Assembly: GCF_018343665.1 (NCBI RefSeq)
Contig: NZ_JAGYPM010000007.1
Span: 1-64,000 of the forward strand
Source: Cytobacillus citreus
GTDB taxonomy: Bacteria > Bacillota > Bacilli > Bacillales > Cytobacillaceae
Length of the DNA stretch: 64,000 nt
Direction of reading: 5' to 3'
A program made the translations under genes and the position numbers. This document shows positions 16,492 through 25,168 of the stretch, one piece after another (position 1 is the first letter of the stretch; every line of letters begins with the position of its first letter). The notes below the pieces were generated by a model. That model had not been told where the DNA came from. It did not search any database and was given only the letters and a program-made list of their open reading frames with translations.

Positions 16492-17046
16492 ATGTCGGTT
16501 TCAAATTCTGAAGATAAAAAGAAAATTATATTAACTGCTGCTGCTGATATTGTTAAAGAAGAAGGTGTTGCAAAACTTACATTAGAAGCTGTTGCAAAAA
16601 AAGCCGGTCTCAGCAAAGGTGGCTTACTTTATCACTATTCAAGTAAGGAAGCGTTAATTATAGGGATGGTACAAGACTGGACCTACAGTTACTTTAATAG
16701 CATTGAATCTTTAGTGAAAAATAATACTAAAAGTGAAGTTAGTAATTGGACTAGTGCTTATATCCAAGCTACATTTTCTGATTTAAACCATGATAAACGC
16801 CTATCTTCCGCCCTTATTGCTGCAATGTTTACTAATCCAAGTTTACTGGAAGAGTACAAAAAAGAATATGACATCTTGCTTGGTAAACTGATGAACGATG
16901 GCATAGACCCTATCAAAGTTACAATAGTCCGTTTAGCAATAGATGGACTGTGGTTCTCAGAAATATTTGATTTGGCACCGCTAGACGAAAACCTTAAAAA
17001 TGGTGTTATTAATGAATTAAATCATATGATTAAGGAGGAAGAATAA
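16492..17046 (+). CDS. TetR/AcrR family regulator of the SMR pump
   Basis: 184 aa. The N-terminal helix-turn-helix domain (ILTAAADIVKEEGVAKLTLE, AVAKKAGLSKGGLLYHYSSK) is typical TetR; the C-terminal ligand domain is of the TetR_C_6-like type (SALIAAMFTNPSLLEEYKKEY). It presumably binds the palindrome in its own promoter and represses both itself and the pump, with drug as inducer. It is followed after one base by the pump gene. It is on the plus strand, against the array direction, and has its own promoter, so it is a self-contained unit rather than a cassette. Confidence 0.92.
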   Translation: MSVSNSEDKKKIILTAAADIVKEEGVAKLTLEAVAKKAGLSKGGLLYHYSSKEALIIGMVQDWTYSYFNSIESLVKNNTKSEVSNWTSAYIQATFSDLNHDKRLSSALIAAMFTNPSLLEEYKKEYDILLGKLMNDGIDPIKVTIVRLAIDGLWFSEIFDLAPLDENLKNGVINELNHMIKEEE

Positions 17047-17047
17047 T

Positions 17048-17437
17048 ATGTCGTACTTATATTTAGCACTAGCTATAATAGGAGAACTTATTGGAACATC
17101 TCTGCTCAAAGCATCTGAAGGATTTTCGAAACTCTATCCTACCGTTGGTGTAATAATTGCTTTTATAGGCTCATTTTTCTTTTTATCAATAGCAATGAAG
17201 ACTATTCCACTTAATACCGCCTATGCCCTTTGGTCTGGACTAGGTATTGTTGCTACCACCATTATTTCTGTACTAATTTGGAAAGAGAAAATTAATGTTG
17301 CCAGTGTTGCAGGAATTACATTAATTCTTATAGGTGTTGTAGTCTTGAATCTATTTGGACCAGGGCACGGAGAAGCAAGTAATAATGAAAAAGCAAGTGA
17401 ATCCTCAATCATGGCAGTAATAAAACTGAATAAATGA
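17048..17437 (+). CDS. Small multidrug resistance (SMR) efflux protein
   Basis: 129 aa, four membrane helices. The essential membrane glutamate is in ALAIIGELIGTSLLKAS (Glu14 of EmrE), followed by the SMR signatures FFFLSIAMKTIPLNTAYALW and SGLGIV. The tail after GHGEASNN is longer than in EmrE/QacE by about 20 residues. It exports cationic antiseptics or dyes by proton antiport. AAGGAGG lies in the end of the tetR-like gene, so translation is coupled. Single-component dimer is likely, since no second SMR gene is present. Confidence 0.93.
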   Translation: MSYLYLALAIIGELIGTSLLKASEGFSKLYPTVGVIIAFIGSFFFLSIAMKTIPLNTAYALWSGLGIVATTIISVLIWKEKINVASVAGITLILIGVVVLNLFGPGHGEASNNEKASESSIMAVIKLNK

Positions 17438-17450
17438 TAATCTATATATA

Positions 17451-17484
17451 AGTGTTTTCTTATTTGGAAAGCACTTTTTTCTTA
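17451..17484 (+). terminator. Terminator of the SMR operon
   Basis: AAGTGTTTTC and GGAAAGCACTT pair, followed by TTTTTCTT. Confidence 0.7.
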
Positions 17485-17557
17485 TAAAGCTACCATGCTC
17501 CGAGAGTTTAAGGGAAATACTTCACAATATTTATAACTAAAATCTTATAACCATGAG

Positions 17558-17592
17558 TTCTTATTAAACAATCGGGGACTTATCTACAGTAT
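17558..17592. repeat. Inverted array site, left flank of Tn554-like block
   Basis: CTTATTAAACAATCGGG-GACTTATCTACAGTA. This is the reverse complement of 21272-21305 apart from a few bases and is opposite in orientation to all other type B cores here. Confidence 0.7.
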
Positions 17593-17661
17593 GGTTAATA
17601 AAAATGAGGTTCTATCGAACCTCATTCATTGAATACATGTTTTTAAAGATAGTTCATAATT

Positions 17662-18048
17662 TTACTCAATTTCTTTATAAATTGCTGCCCATTCCACTTT
17701 AAGTTGCTCTTTCAATTTCCTATTTTCTTCTTCAAGATTCTTATTTCTTTTACGGAGTGATGCAATAATGACATCCTTTGATTTCTCTGACATTTCTCGT
17801 TTGGCCTGTTTCGTTGTTACTAAGCCTTCTTCCTGACTCCTTAATGTTTCAATTCGAGATCTTATTTCACTGTACTTATAAAGAAATGACTTTGATACAC
17901 CAGATTCTTCTGCTATTGAATTAAAGTTAATCTTTTTATGTTGCTTTATCATCTCTTTAATGGCGGTCTCTACCTTTTGAAAAGTCTTTTGCTTTTTATC
18001 TTCTATACTTCTTAATAATGGTCCTGTATTTGGATTCTTATTAGCCAA
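17662..18048 (-). CDS. tnpC: Tn554-type transposase subunit C
   Basis: 128 aa, basic and helical: helix-turn-helix-like part (INFNSIAEESGVSKSFLYKY) and a C-terminal coiled coil (LRKRNKNLEEENRKLKEQLK). TnpC of Tn554 stimulates and orients transposition and has this length and make-up. It starts at TTG 18048, 21 bp after tnpB. Confidence 0.85.
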   Translation of the reverse strand: MANKNPNTGPLLRSIEDKKQKTFQKVETAIKEMIKQHKKINFNSIAEESGVSKSFLYKYSEIRSRIETLRSQEEGLVTTKQAKREMSEKSKDVIIASLRKRNKNLEEENRKLKEQLKVEWAAIYKEIE

Positions 18049-18069
18049 TGTATCTCACATCTTTCATCT

Positions 18070-20052
18070 TTAATTTTTCGATTCTCTTCTTGATTTGTTA
18101 ATTCCATAAATTCCACCGTTATGAATGATTCCATCCCTAATTTCTTTGTACCGTTTCAATTTCGGTTGAATAATTTCTATTGAGCGATTTCTTCCTGATT
18201 TTTGATATATATGTATATCAGATTCTATCTTTGAAATCTGATCATTATAGAAATCTAAAAAACTTTGATCTACATGAAAACTGCGGCAGTTATTTTTTAT
18301 ACATGGCGGTTCTAAAGTTTGTTCTAAAAAGTCACAATTATTTTTGGGGCTTTTAATACAAAAACCGTGATCTAATCTAATAGAATCCAAATTATGACGT
18401 AACCACTCCAACTCTAATCCATTTTTCTCTGCTTGTTTTTCTATACTAGTGGCGATAATTTTGCCACCTTGATTTAATCTTATAGCTCCATTGCTTGTGG
18501 CTTTTTCCCATTCTTTTCGAAGAGTTTTATCATGAATCTTGGCATACACCAATGTCATTTCAGGGCTCACATGAGCCATTAATTTTTGTACATGCAAAAT
18601 GTTCATTCCATTATTTATAAGGTTTACTCCATAACGATGTCTAAATGCATGTGCTTTACACCGATAGATATTACCTTTTTCATCAAAAATATTATTCTCT
18701 ATAGCTAGTAGGTTTAAATTGTTTACTACATTGTCCCTCGAAATGGGCTGACCTTTTCTTGTCCCGTGATAAGTTGGAAATAAATAATTTAATGGATTTG
18801 TTTCTAAAGTCGATTTTTCCTTTGTTAATTTTTGTTGAGAAAGCACTACCTTAGCTATTTCTTCCGAAATTGGAACTCGATGATTTTTACCCTTTACTTT
18901 ACGTTGATCACCGACAATCCACCAACCATCTTCTCTTTGAATCAAGCAATCTACTTTCAAAGTACACACATCAGAAATTCTAAAACCTGATGCCTCTAAC
19001 AGTATTACAATAGGAACAATCTCTTGCGGCAGTTTTCCCATATGATTCATGATTTGATCCCAAACAAAATCAGATATGTATTTAATTTGGTTAGATGCCT
19101 TTGGGGGTAGTCTAGGTTTATCTTCAGGTACAATTAAGATTCCTGCAGGCTTTTTAGGAGCTTCATCCCATTCATATCTTTGAATATATACAATAAACGT
19201 TTCTAGTACAGATAATGAGCGATGTATATGATTCTCAGAAGGGGCTTGACCTTTATGAACGCTACCGCCGCCCATAGGAGAAGTTCGTAAGTAATATATA
19301 AAACTCTCTATATCGCTTCTACTTAACAGAGTTAGGTCTTGCCAATTTGGATATTTTTTGAAAATATATTTAAAGAATTCTTGCAGCTTTGATATTGTTT
19401 GTATGGCTGACCCCCAGCTTAAGCTTTCTTGTAATAGAACACGTTTTTCGATATATCTTTTTACCAAATTTCGAAAAGAGATTGGTATAGAAGTGAAATT
19501 TAGAGTGTAACCATGATTACTATTATTGTAATCAATACCCAGTTTTCGAACATCCCAAATATCTTTCTCTGTTTCCTTTCGTTCATCATACCAGTCAAGG
19601 AAAAACGAATAAATTCGGTTATATAACTGGAGGTATCCTTTAACTGTTAAATCTTTTTTTCCATGTTCAAATAGGTAAGTTTTATAGTGTATTGAAAATT
19701 TCCCGTAAGGGATGTCGTGAATAGAACTAATACCAGAATAAAACCTGTTAATAAAATCTTGTAAGCTATTAAATGCACCGGAACTACTCCATACAGTTGC
19801 CATATTTATTTCTAAATTAATCAATCGTCTGTAGAAATAATATTTAAATTCATTTCTAACTCTTGGATTTAATACTTCCCTAAATTTAATTGTTTGGCTT
19901 TTTAATTTTGTTTCTTTTTTGTAAAGAGGGCAATTTAATGCATCCCATTGATTATTTTTCCAATATCCAATTAACTCTTGTAAAATCTGCTCATATTTTA
20001 GAATTCTCGCTTGTTGTTCAGTAGCCTTATTTAAAATCATTTTTGTTGTCAC
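18070..20052 (-). CDS. tnpB: Tn554-type tyrosine recombinase B
   Basis: 660 aa. SAM-like N-terminal DNA-binding part, then a C-terminal tyrosine recombinase domain with Arg in LLEASGFRISDVCTL, HxxR in HAFRHRYGVNL, His in LMAHVSPEMT and Tyr in LVYAKIHD. A cysteine-rich tail (FCIKSPKNNCDFLE, PPCIKNNCRSFH) is a zinc-ribbon-like feature of this family. The length agrees with TnpB of Tn554. It overlaps tnpA by 26 bp, showing coupling. Confidence 0.93.
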   Translation of the reverse strand: MTTKMILNKATEQQARILKYEQILQELIGYWKNNQWDALNCPLYKKETKLKSQTIKFREVLNPRVRNEFKYYFYRRLINLEINMATVWSSSGAFNSLQDFINRFYSGISSIHDIPYGKFSIHYKTYLFEHGKKDLTVKGYLQLYNRIYSFFLDWYDERKETEKDIWDVRKLGIDYNNSNHGYTLNFTSIPISFRNLVKRYIEKRVLLQESLSWGSAIQTISKLQEFFKYIFKKYPNWQDLTLLSRSDIESFIYYLRTSPMGGGSVHKGQAPSENHIHRSLSVLETFIVYIQRYEWDEAPKKPAGILIVPEDKPRLPPKASNQIKYISDFVWDQIMNHMGKLPQEIVPIVILLEASGFRISDVCTLKVDCLIQREDGWWIVGDQRKVKGKNHRVPISEEIAKVVLSQQKLTKEKSTLETNPLNYLFPTYHGTRKGQPISRDNVVNNLNLLAIENNIFDEKGNIYRCKAHAFRHRYGVNLINNGMNILHVQKLMAHVSPEMTLVYAKIHDKTLRKEWEKATSNGAIRLNQGGKIIATSIEKQAEKNGLELEWLRHNLDSIRLDHGFCIKSPKNNCDFLEQTLEPPCIKNNCRSFHVDQSFLDFYNDQISKIESDIHIYQKSGRNRSIEIIQPKLKRYKEIRDGIIHNGGIYGINKSRRESKN

Positions 20053-21115
20053 CTTTCATTCTGTCATGTGCTTTCTGCCATTCTTTTCGTATAGTTTCAT
20101 CAGTTGGATGAATATACGTCTGTATAGTTGTTTGAACGTTCGAATGACCCAACAACTTTTGAATTATGGAGACATCCATTCCTTGTTCATGCAACTCGGT
20201 GGCATAAGTGTGCCTTAACATATGGGGGGTGACATCAACCTTAGTCTTCTTACTTATCCGTTCAATCACATCAAAAGCAGCCCTATATTTTAAGGGTTCA
20301 CCCCTATTAGGTCCAGATAAATTTATAAAAACGAAATTTGTATCTGCGTCGTGAAGTTCAATAAGATAATCTTGAAAGATATTCATTGTATCGGCAGATA
20401 CATAAACTTTTCTCCCTTCACCACTGACGGATTTTGATTTACGTACCCTAATATTAGTGGAGCTAATATCAAAGTCCTCAATCCACAAAGATAGGGCTTC
20501 TCCGATTCTAAGACCACCTTCATACAATACTCGAATCAATAAAATATCCCGAATATTGCTGCACGCATCATGGACCAGTTGCACTTGATCTCTTGTGAGT
20601 GTTAAGACGTCCCTTCGGGGCTCTTTCATTTTTAAGATGTTTTTATCAAAGGGTTTTCCTTTTGAAATATGATGTAAAAACGGTTTGAATGACCGGTAAT
20701 TTCCAGTCATTTGTTTCTTTGTTTTTTCAAATAGATCTTTTTCATAATCCTCAATTCTCATCAAGTAATCATAGAATCCTTGAACACAAGTTAATATTGT
20801 ATTTACAGTTCGCTCTGATCTCTTTGCTTTGGTTTGTTTAAGCTGAATAACCTTAATAGATTGATATGGATTCCTTAACCAAGATATAAATTCCGCCAAT
20901 AAATCCAGATCAACTTCTTCATATCCTCTTTCTTTTTCTTTTAAATACTGAAAGTATAATTTCAAATGACGACAGTATGATCTTAATGTGTTCTCAGCTC
21001 TCCCGGTGTTATCAAGATATTTAAGGTATTTGATTACGGGTACTACTGGTTTATTATTTTCATCAATAAGCACATAACGCCTTTTGCCATCAATTAGAAC
21101 TTCTTGAACTTTCAT
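20027..21115 (-). CDS. tnpA: Tn554-type tyrosine recombinase A
   Basis: 362 aa. Core-binding domain (residues 1-150) and catalytic domain with Arg in LYEGGLRIGEALSL, HxxR in HMLRHTYATEL, His in LLGHSNVQTT and Tyr in IQTYIH. The length matches Tn554 TnpA. GGAGGTGAT precedes the ATG. First gene of the trio. All catalytic residues are present, so the element may be active. Confidence 0.94.
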   Translation of the reverse strand: MKVQEVLIDGKRRYVLIDENNKPVVPVIKYLKYLDNTGRAENTLRSYCRHLKLYFQYLKEKERGYEEVDLDLLAEFISWLRNPYQSIKVIQLKQTKAKRSERTVNTILTCVQGFYDYLMRIEDYEKDLFEKTKKQMTGNYRSFKPFLHHISKGKPFDKNILKMKEPRRDVLTLTRDQVQLVHDACSNIRDILLIRVLYEGGLRIGEALSLWIEDFDISSTNIRVRKSKSVSGEGRKVYVSADTMNIFQDYLIELHDADTNFVFINLSGPNRGEPLKYRAAFDVIERISKKTKVDVTPHMLRHTYATELHEQGMDVSIIQKLLGHSNVQTTIQTYIHPTDETIRKEWQKAHDRMKGDNKNDFK

Positions 21116-21271
21116 AAAACATCACCTCCAGACTAAATAATGATGTATTTATAAAAGCCTTTCTTTGAAAACTATAAATACTATAATTCTCTACTGTATA
21201 TAATTATTATTTTAAGATACAAAAAAGAAGTAATACTTAACTTTAAAAACGTTAAATACTACTTCTTTATT

Positions 21272-21306
21272 TACTGTAGATAATGGCCCGATTGTTTAAT
21301 AAGAGC
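21272..21306. repeat. Array site, right flank of Tn554-like block
   Basis: TACTGTAGATAATGGCCC-GATTGTTTAATAAG; inverted partner of 17558-17592. Just inside it (21231-21270) a hairpin of AAGAAGTAATACTTAAC and its complement surrounds AACGTT. Confidence 0.7.
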
Positions 21307-21441
21307 TACAGTCGATTCTTTCACTAAACTGACTATTGTTGAAGAATTCCCACATAAATAACCGTTAATTCATAAAATAAGCGTTAATCCTTCTTAACGT
21401 TAATTTGTATTATACGAATTGTTGCTATTCTAACTATCCGC

Positions 21442-22279
21442 TTACATCCATTGATCATATATCTCTTTTCTTGCTTGATGATATAAACGAGCATACAACT
21501 GTGTTTGATGCGGACCGTTATGTCCTAATAGAGCTTGGATACATTCCAATGGCATGCCCTTCATGGCTAAATGGGCAGCAAATGTATGACGTAACGTATG
21601 TGGTGAAAAGTGAATACCTAGCTTTTTTGCATAGGTTTCAAATATTAATTGGATGGTACGAGGACACATCGAACCAGTTCTTTTAGTATTTACAAAAACA
21701 AACGGAAGTGTATCCTCCCGTACGTCTAAATAGGCTTTCAGATGTTCCGCACACTCTCGTGTAAATTACACAATACGCTCTTTTTTACGTTTCCCTTTTG
21801 GTATCGTAATTATCCGCTCCGACCAATTAATATCCTCTTTTTTTATTTCAACGAACTCCATAAGACGCACTCCCGTGGCATAAAGCACCTCAATAACCGC
21901 TCTTCCCTCTACCTTTCCTTTTACTAATTGACGCAATTGAAACAGTTCATCCCTTTGAAGATATCTAGGTTGTTTATCTTCCACTTCTGGAAAAGGGATA
22001 TTTTTCACTGGATCTTTAGTAAGAAAACCTTCCTCTATGCAATACTTAAAAAAAAGCTTGATACCTGCTAATTTTGCTTGCACAGTAACAGCTTTATATT
22101 TTCGTAATTCTAAGGATGACATCCATCCCCTAATATCTTTTGAATTGATTTCAGAAAAAGGTTTGTCACAAAAAACTAAATTGCTCCACTGCTAGTATAT
22201 AGTGATATATCGTTTTTTCTGTCAATCGAAAACTATATTCATCTTTAAATTGTTGCAAACATATTTCTGAAGTGATCAA
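21442..22279 (-). pseudogene. Broken XerC/D-type tyrosine recombinase (second of pair)
   Basis: About 279 codons from TTG 22279 (GAGGGTGAG upstream). A frameshift near 22185 joins ...ILAVEQFS to FCDKPFSEINSKDIRGW, and an in-frame TAA at 21766-21768 interrupts ...KKERIV-F-TREC. The catalytic set is still visible: Arg in LYATGVRLMEF, HxxR in HTLRHTFAAHL, His in LLGHNGPHQ, Tyr in TQLYARLY. It is one of the few candidates in the window for an enzyme that once moved the array cassettes. Its 3' end recurs at 361-424. Confidence 0.8.
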
Positions 22280-22293
22280 GTAAACTCACCCTC

Positions 22294-22472
22294 TTACCCC
22301 ATATATTTTCGGTAAAGCGTTATTATCTCCCTCTTGGGGAGTCTAGCATAGATTTGAGTAGTACTCACATCGCTATGACCCAATTCATCGCCTATAAACG
22401 ATAAATCAGCCCCTTTTGCCAATAATTCTGTTGCAAATGTATGGCGTAATCGATGTGGATGCAATAATTATC
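22294..22472 (-). pseudogene. C-terminal remnant of a XerC/D-type recombinase (first of pair)
   Basis: About 58 codons: HPHRLRHTFATELLAKGAD (HxxR), DELGHSDVSTTQIYAR (His and nucleophile Tyr), ending TLYRKYMG-stop 15 nt before the next recombinase start. The N-terminal three quarters are gone; the break lies against the MocR gene. The two recombinases formed a tandem pair. Confidence 0.8.
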
Positions 22473-22499
22473 TGCCATATTTAAATCTCTATATGAAAC

Positions 22500-23951
22500 T
22501 TAAAAAATTTGTTCTGCTACCAATTCTGAAAGAGTTTTAATTCCATAGTCAATTTCATTTAAGGATGCATAAGAATAAGAAATTCTTAAATATTGATCAG
22601 AGTGAAACTCATACAAATCTCCAGGGTGAACAAGTATTTTCCGACTTAAGGCTTTAGTAAAAAGCTGGTACATGGATATACCTTCATTTAACTTAAGCCA
22701 GATGAAATATCCGCCCCTAGGGATATTCCATGTACCGATGCTGGTAAAATATTTCTTTAATGCTTCAAGAGCAACATCTCTTCGGATCTTAACATTTTTC
22801 CTCATTATATCGTTATGCTGATAATAAAGACCACTAGAGAATAGTTCTGTGGTTACATTCTGGGAGAGTGAGCTGGTTCCATAATCAGTTTGCATTTTTA
22901 TATCTGCCAATCTTTCAATGACTTTTTCTGATCCAACAATCCATCCAATCCTGAGACCAGGACTTAAATTCTTCGATATTCCACCAATATATAATACAAG
23001 TCCATTGTTATCAAATGCCTTTATTGGCTGTGGAGGTTGTTCATCAAACCAAAGCTCCCTATATACATCATCCTCGATAATAGGCAAACGTTCCCTATCA
23101 CACGCATCAACAAGCGTTTTTCTTCTTTCAAGTGACATGACACTCCCGGTAGGATTTTGAAAAGTAGGTATTGTAAAAAGCATTGCTCCTTTTCTCTGCC
23201 TATGTCGATCAACCAATTCTTTTATTTCTATACCTTCTTCATCCAGCTTAATTCCCGAAAGCTGCATTCCGAACGATTGAAAGGTTCTAAGAGAGTATAG
23301 GTAGGATGGCTTTTCAACATATACTACTGAGTTCGTGTGCAAAAGGCCAAGGGAAATAAGCTGCAGTGCCTGCAAAACACCAGAGGTAATCAAAACTGAG
23401 GATGGATCAGCTCCTATTCCTATTGTTTTAAGGTATGTGCATACCTCTCTTCTTAGATGGATATTTCCCTTTGGTTCTTCATAACCCAGCGATGCCATAG
23501 ACTTAGACAGTTTTTTTAGTACGCCCTGAATCATTTTGTTAGGTATTAATTCAGGGGAAGGTTCGCAGGACCCCATTCGGATGATATCAGGTTGGAATTC
23601 AACCTGATTGATCTGCTGCATTATATTTTGATTTGTTTGATGTAATCCCGAAGATATATAGGGAAGCCAATTATGTGAATGATTAATGGACATTAATGTC
23701 CATGTATTGTTTATTACTTTTGTACCTCCACCAGCATTACCGCTAATAAGGCCTTCAGCTGCCAGCTCTTCAAGGGCAGATACTACGGTACTTCTGTTTA
23801 CACAGAAAATTTCAGAAAGTGTCCGCTGACTTGGCAATTTGAAACCAACTGGCCATTCTCCAGTTGCTATTTTATCTTTTATGAAGTTAACAATCTGTAT
23901 ATTCAATCGATAAGGATTATTTCTATCAGGTCTCCAGTTTATATCCAACAT
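22500..23951 (-). CDS. MocR-type GntR/aminotransferase regulator
   Basis: 483 aa. N-terminal GntR winged helix (FKLPSQRTLSEIFCVNRSTVVSALEELAAEG) joined to a fold-type I aminotransferase domain with the PLP lysine in YIGGISKNLSPGLRIGW and Asp in IIEDDVYRELW. MocR proteins sense a PLP-linked amine and control neighbouring genes. GGAGGAA precedes the ATG. It is divergent from the ornithine cyclodeaminase-like and PhzF genes, which it most likely regulates from the shared 130-bp region. Confidence 0.92.
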   Translation of the reverse strand: MLDINWRPDRNNPYRLNIQIVNFIKDKIATGEWPVGFKLPSQRTLSEIFCVNRSTVVSALEELAAEGLISGNAGGGTKVINNTWTLMSINHSHNWLPYISSGLHQTNQNIMQQINQVEFQPDIIRMGSCEPSPELIPNKMIQGVLKKLSKSMASLGYEEPKGNIHLRREVCTYLKTIGIGADPSSVLITSGVLQALQLISLGLLHTNSVVYVEKPSYLYSLRTFQSFGMQLSGIKLDEEGIEIKELVDRHRQRKGAMLFTIPTFQNPTGSVMSLERRKTLVDACDRERLPIIEDDVYRELWFDEQPPQPIKAFDNNGLVLYIGGISKNLSPGLRIGWIVGSEKVIERLADIKMQTDYGTSSLSQNVTTELFSSGLYYQHNDIMRKNVKIRRDVALEALKKYFTSIGTWNIPRGGYFIWLKLNEGISMYQLFTKALSRKILVHPGDLYEFHSDQYLRISYSYASLNEIDYGIKTLSELVAEQIF

Positions 23952-24091
23952 AAAATTCCTCCAAAATCATAGTACTTTTACTATATAATTTGGTTGGTTA
24001 AATAACAACCAAGAATGGTTGGAGACTTTTTGTTGTTGTTCAAATACAATTACATTAACAGATATTAAAATTTTAAAGGAGAATGATAACT
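23952..24091. promoter_or_regulatory. Divergent control region with GGTTG repeats
   Basis: TTGGTTG (23989) and CAACCAA form an inverted repeat over about 23 bp; AATGGTTGG follows at about 24014. Repeated GGTTGG/CCAACC elements between a mocR gene and its target are the usual MocR binding pattern. A -10-like TACTATATAA overlaps them. Confidence 0.6.
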
Positions 24092-25138
24092 ATGGTACCA
24101 ATAAGAATTCTAAGTGATAATGATGTTAAGAACATTCTTGATATCAAGAATACAGTAGCATGTGTAGAAAAAGCCTATGCGCTTAAAGCCAACAATCAGG
24201 CGAGACTATTCTCCATGGTATCTGAGGTGATTTTTAAGGGTAGGGCAGAAATGGATATTAAATCAGGGATGCTTAATGAAGAAGATGTGTTTGGATTAAA
24301 ACTCGTTTCATGGTTTGGTGATAATAAAAATCAAGGGCTTCCAGCTATAACTGGGCTGACTATGTTATTTGATTTGAAGAATGGGTTTCCTAAGGCAATG
24401 ATCAACGCAAGTTATTTGACAGGAATGCGTACTGGAGCAGCAGGTTCAATAGGCGTGAAACACCTGTCAAAACAAGATTCAAAAACACTAATGATTGTAG
24501 GTACAGGAGTTCAGGCGATTTTTCAAATAGCAGCCACTCTATCTCAAGTTCAGACAATCAACAAGGTATATATATATGACCCCGTAAAATATGAAAATGC
24601 ATCAAAATTCCAATATTCAATAAAGACGGAACTAGATAAGATCATAAATGATATCAACGATACTTATAATAAGAGCTGGAAACAAAGAATTGAGTCAGTT
24701 CAGTTTGTAGCTGTAGAAAATCCAGTCAAAGCTTTGGAAGAAACCGATGCAGTAATTACGATAACGCCTTCGCGAAAACCACTGATTTTTAAGGAGTGGA
24801 TTAAGCCAGGCATACATTTCAGCTGTGTGGGGGCAGACATGACTGGAAAACAGGAAATAGATGAAAAGATCTTTGAGGTAGCTTCTGTATATGTAGATGA
24901 TATTACACAAGCATCGACAGTCGGAGAAACACAAAGTGCTATAAGGGCTGGTATATTAGGCAAAAACAATTTGACTGAAATCGGACAATTCATACTTGGA
25001 AATGCGAAAGGACGTACAAGTGATGAAGAAATTACGATTTTTGATAGTACTGGCATAGCATTGCAGGATCTTGCAGTTTCAAAATATATTGTATCAAAAG
25101 CAGAAGAAATGAATGTTGGGACAATCGTGCAAATATAA
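24092..25138 (+). CDS. Ornithine cyclodeaminase/mu-crystallin family protein
   Basis: About 348 aa. The Rossmann nucleotide motif is in SKTLMIVGTGVQAIFQI; the family block SYLTGMRTGAAGSIGVKHL and the end FDSTGIALQDLAVSKYI are present. Members deaminate ornithine or reduce cyclic imines and keto-amino acids. The ATG at 24092 is favoured because AAAGGAG lies 10 nt upstream; an ATG at 24083 is too close. It forms an operon with the PhzF gene 30 bp downstream and is divergent from mocR. The likely role is amino-acid (imine) breakdown; the exact substrate is unknown. Confidence 0.88.
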   Translation: MVPIRILSDNDVKNILDIKNTVACVEKAYALKANNQARLFSMVSEVIFKGRAEMDIKSGMLNEEDVFGLKLVSWFGDNKNQGLPAITGLTMLFDLKNGFPKAMINASYLTGMRTGAAGSIGVKHLSKQDSKTLMIVGTGVQAIFQIAATLSQVQTINKVYIYDPVKYENASKFQYSIKTELDKIINDINDTYNKSWKQRIESVQFVAVENPVKALEETDAVITITPSRKPLIFKEWIKPGIHFSCVGADMTGKQEIDEKIFEVASVYVDDITQASTVGETQSAIRAGILGKNNLTEIGQFILGNAKGRTSDEEITIFDSTGIALQDLAVSKYIVSKAEEMNVGTIVQI

Positions 25139-25168
25139 AATCGATATACAATTTGGAGGGATCATATT

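Larger units (their letters stand above)
17558..21306 (-). mobile_element. Tn554-type transposase trio between inverted sites
   Basis: tnpA-tnpB-tnpC in order on the minus strand, closed by terminator hairpins at 17603-17626 (AATGAGGTTC/GAACCTCATT) and 21238-21270, and by inverted copies of a type B site plus TATCTACAGTA. Tn554 itself has no terminal inverted repeats, so either the true ends lie elsewhere or this trio uses a different end structure. GATGTA, the Tn554 junction hexamer, occurs at 21142-21147, but I cannot prove that it is an end. Confidence 0.55.

Noticed and set aside
16431-17484. TetR/SMR genes as cargo of the Tn554-like element
   Set aside because: They lie outside the inverted sites (17558, 21306) and have their own promoter and terminator; nothing ties them to the transposon.
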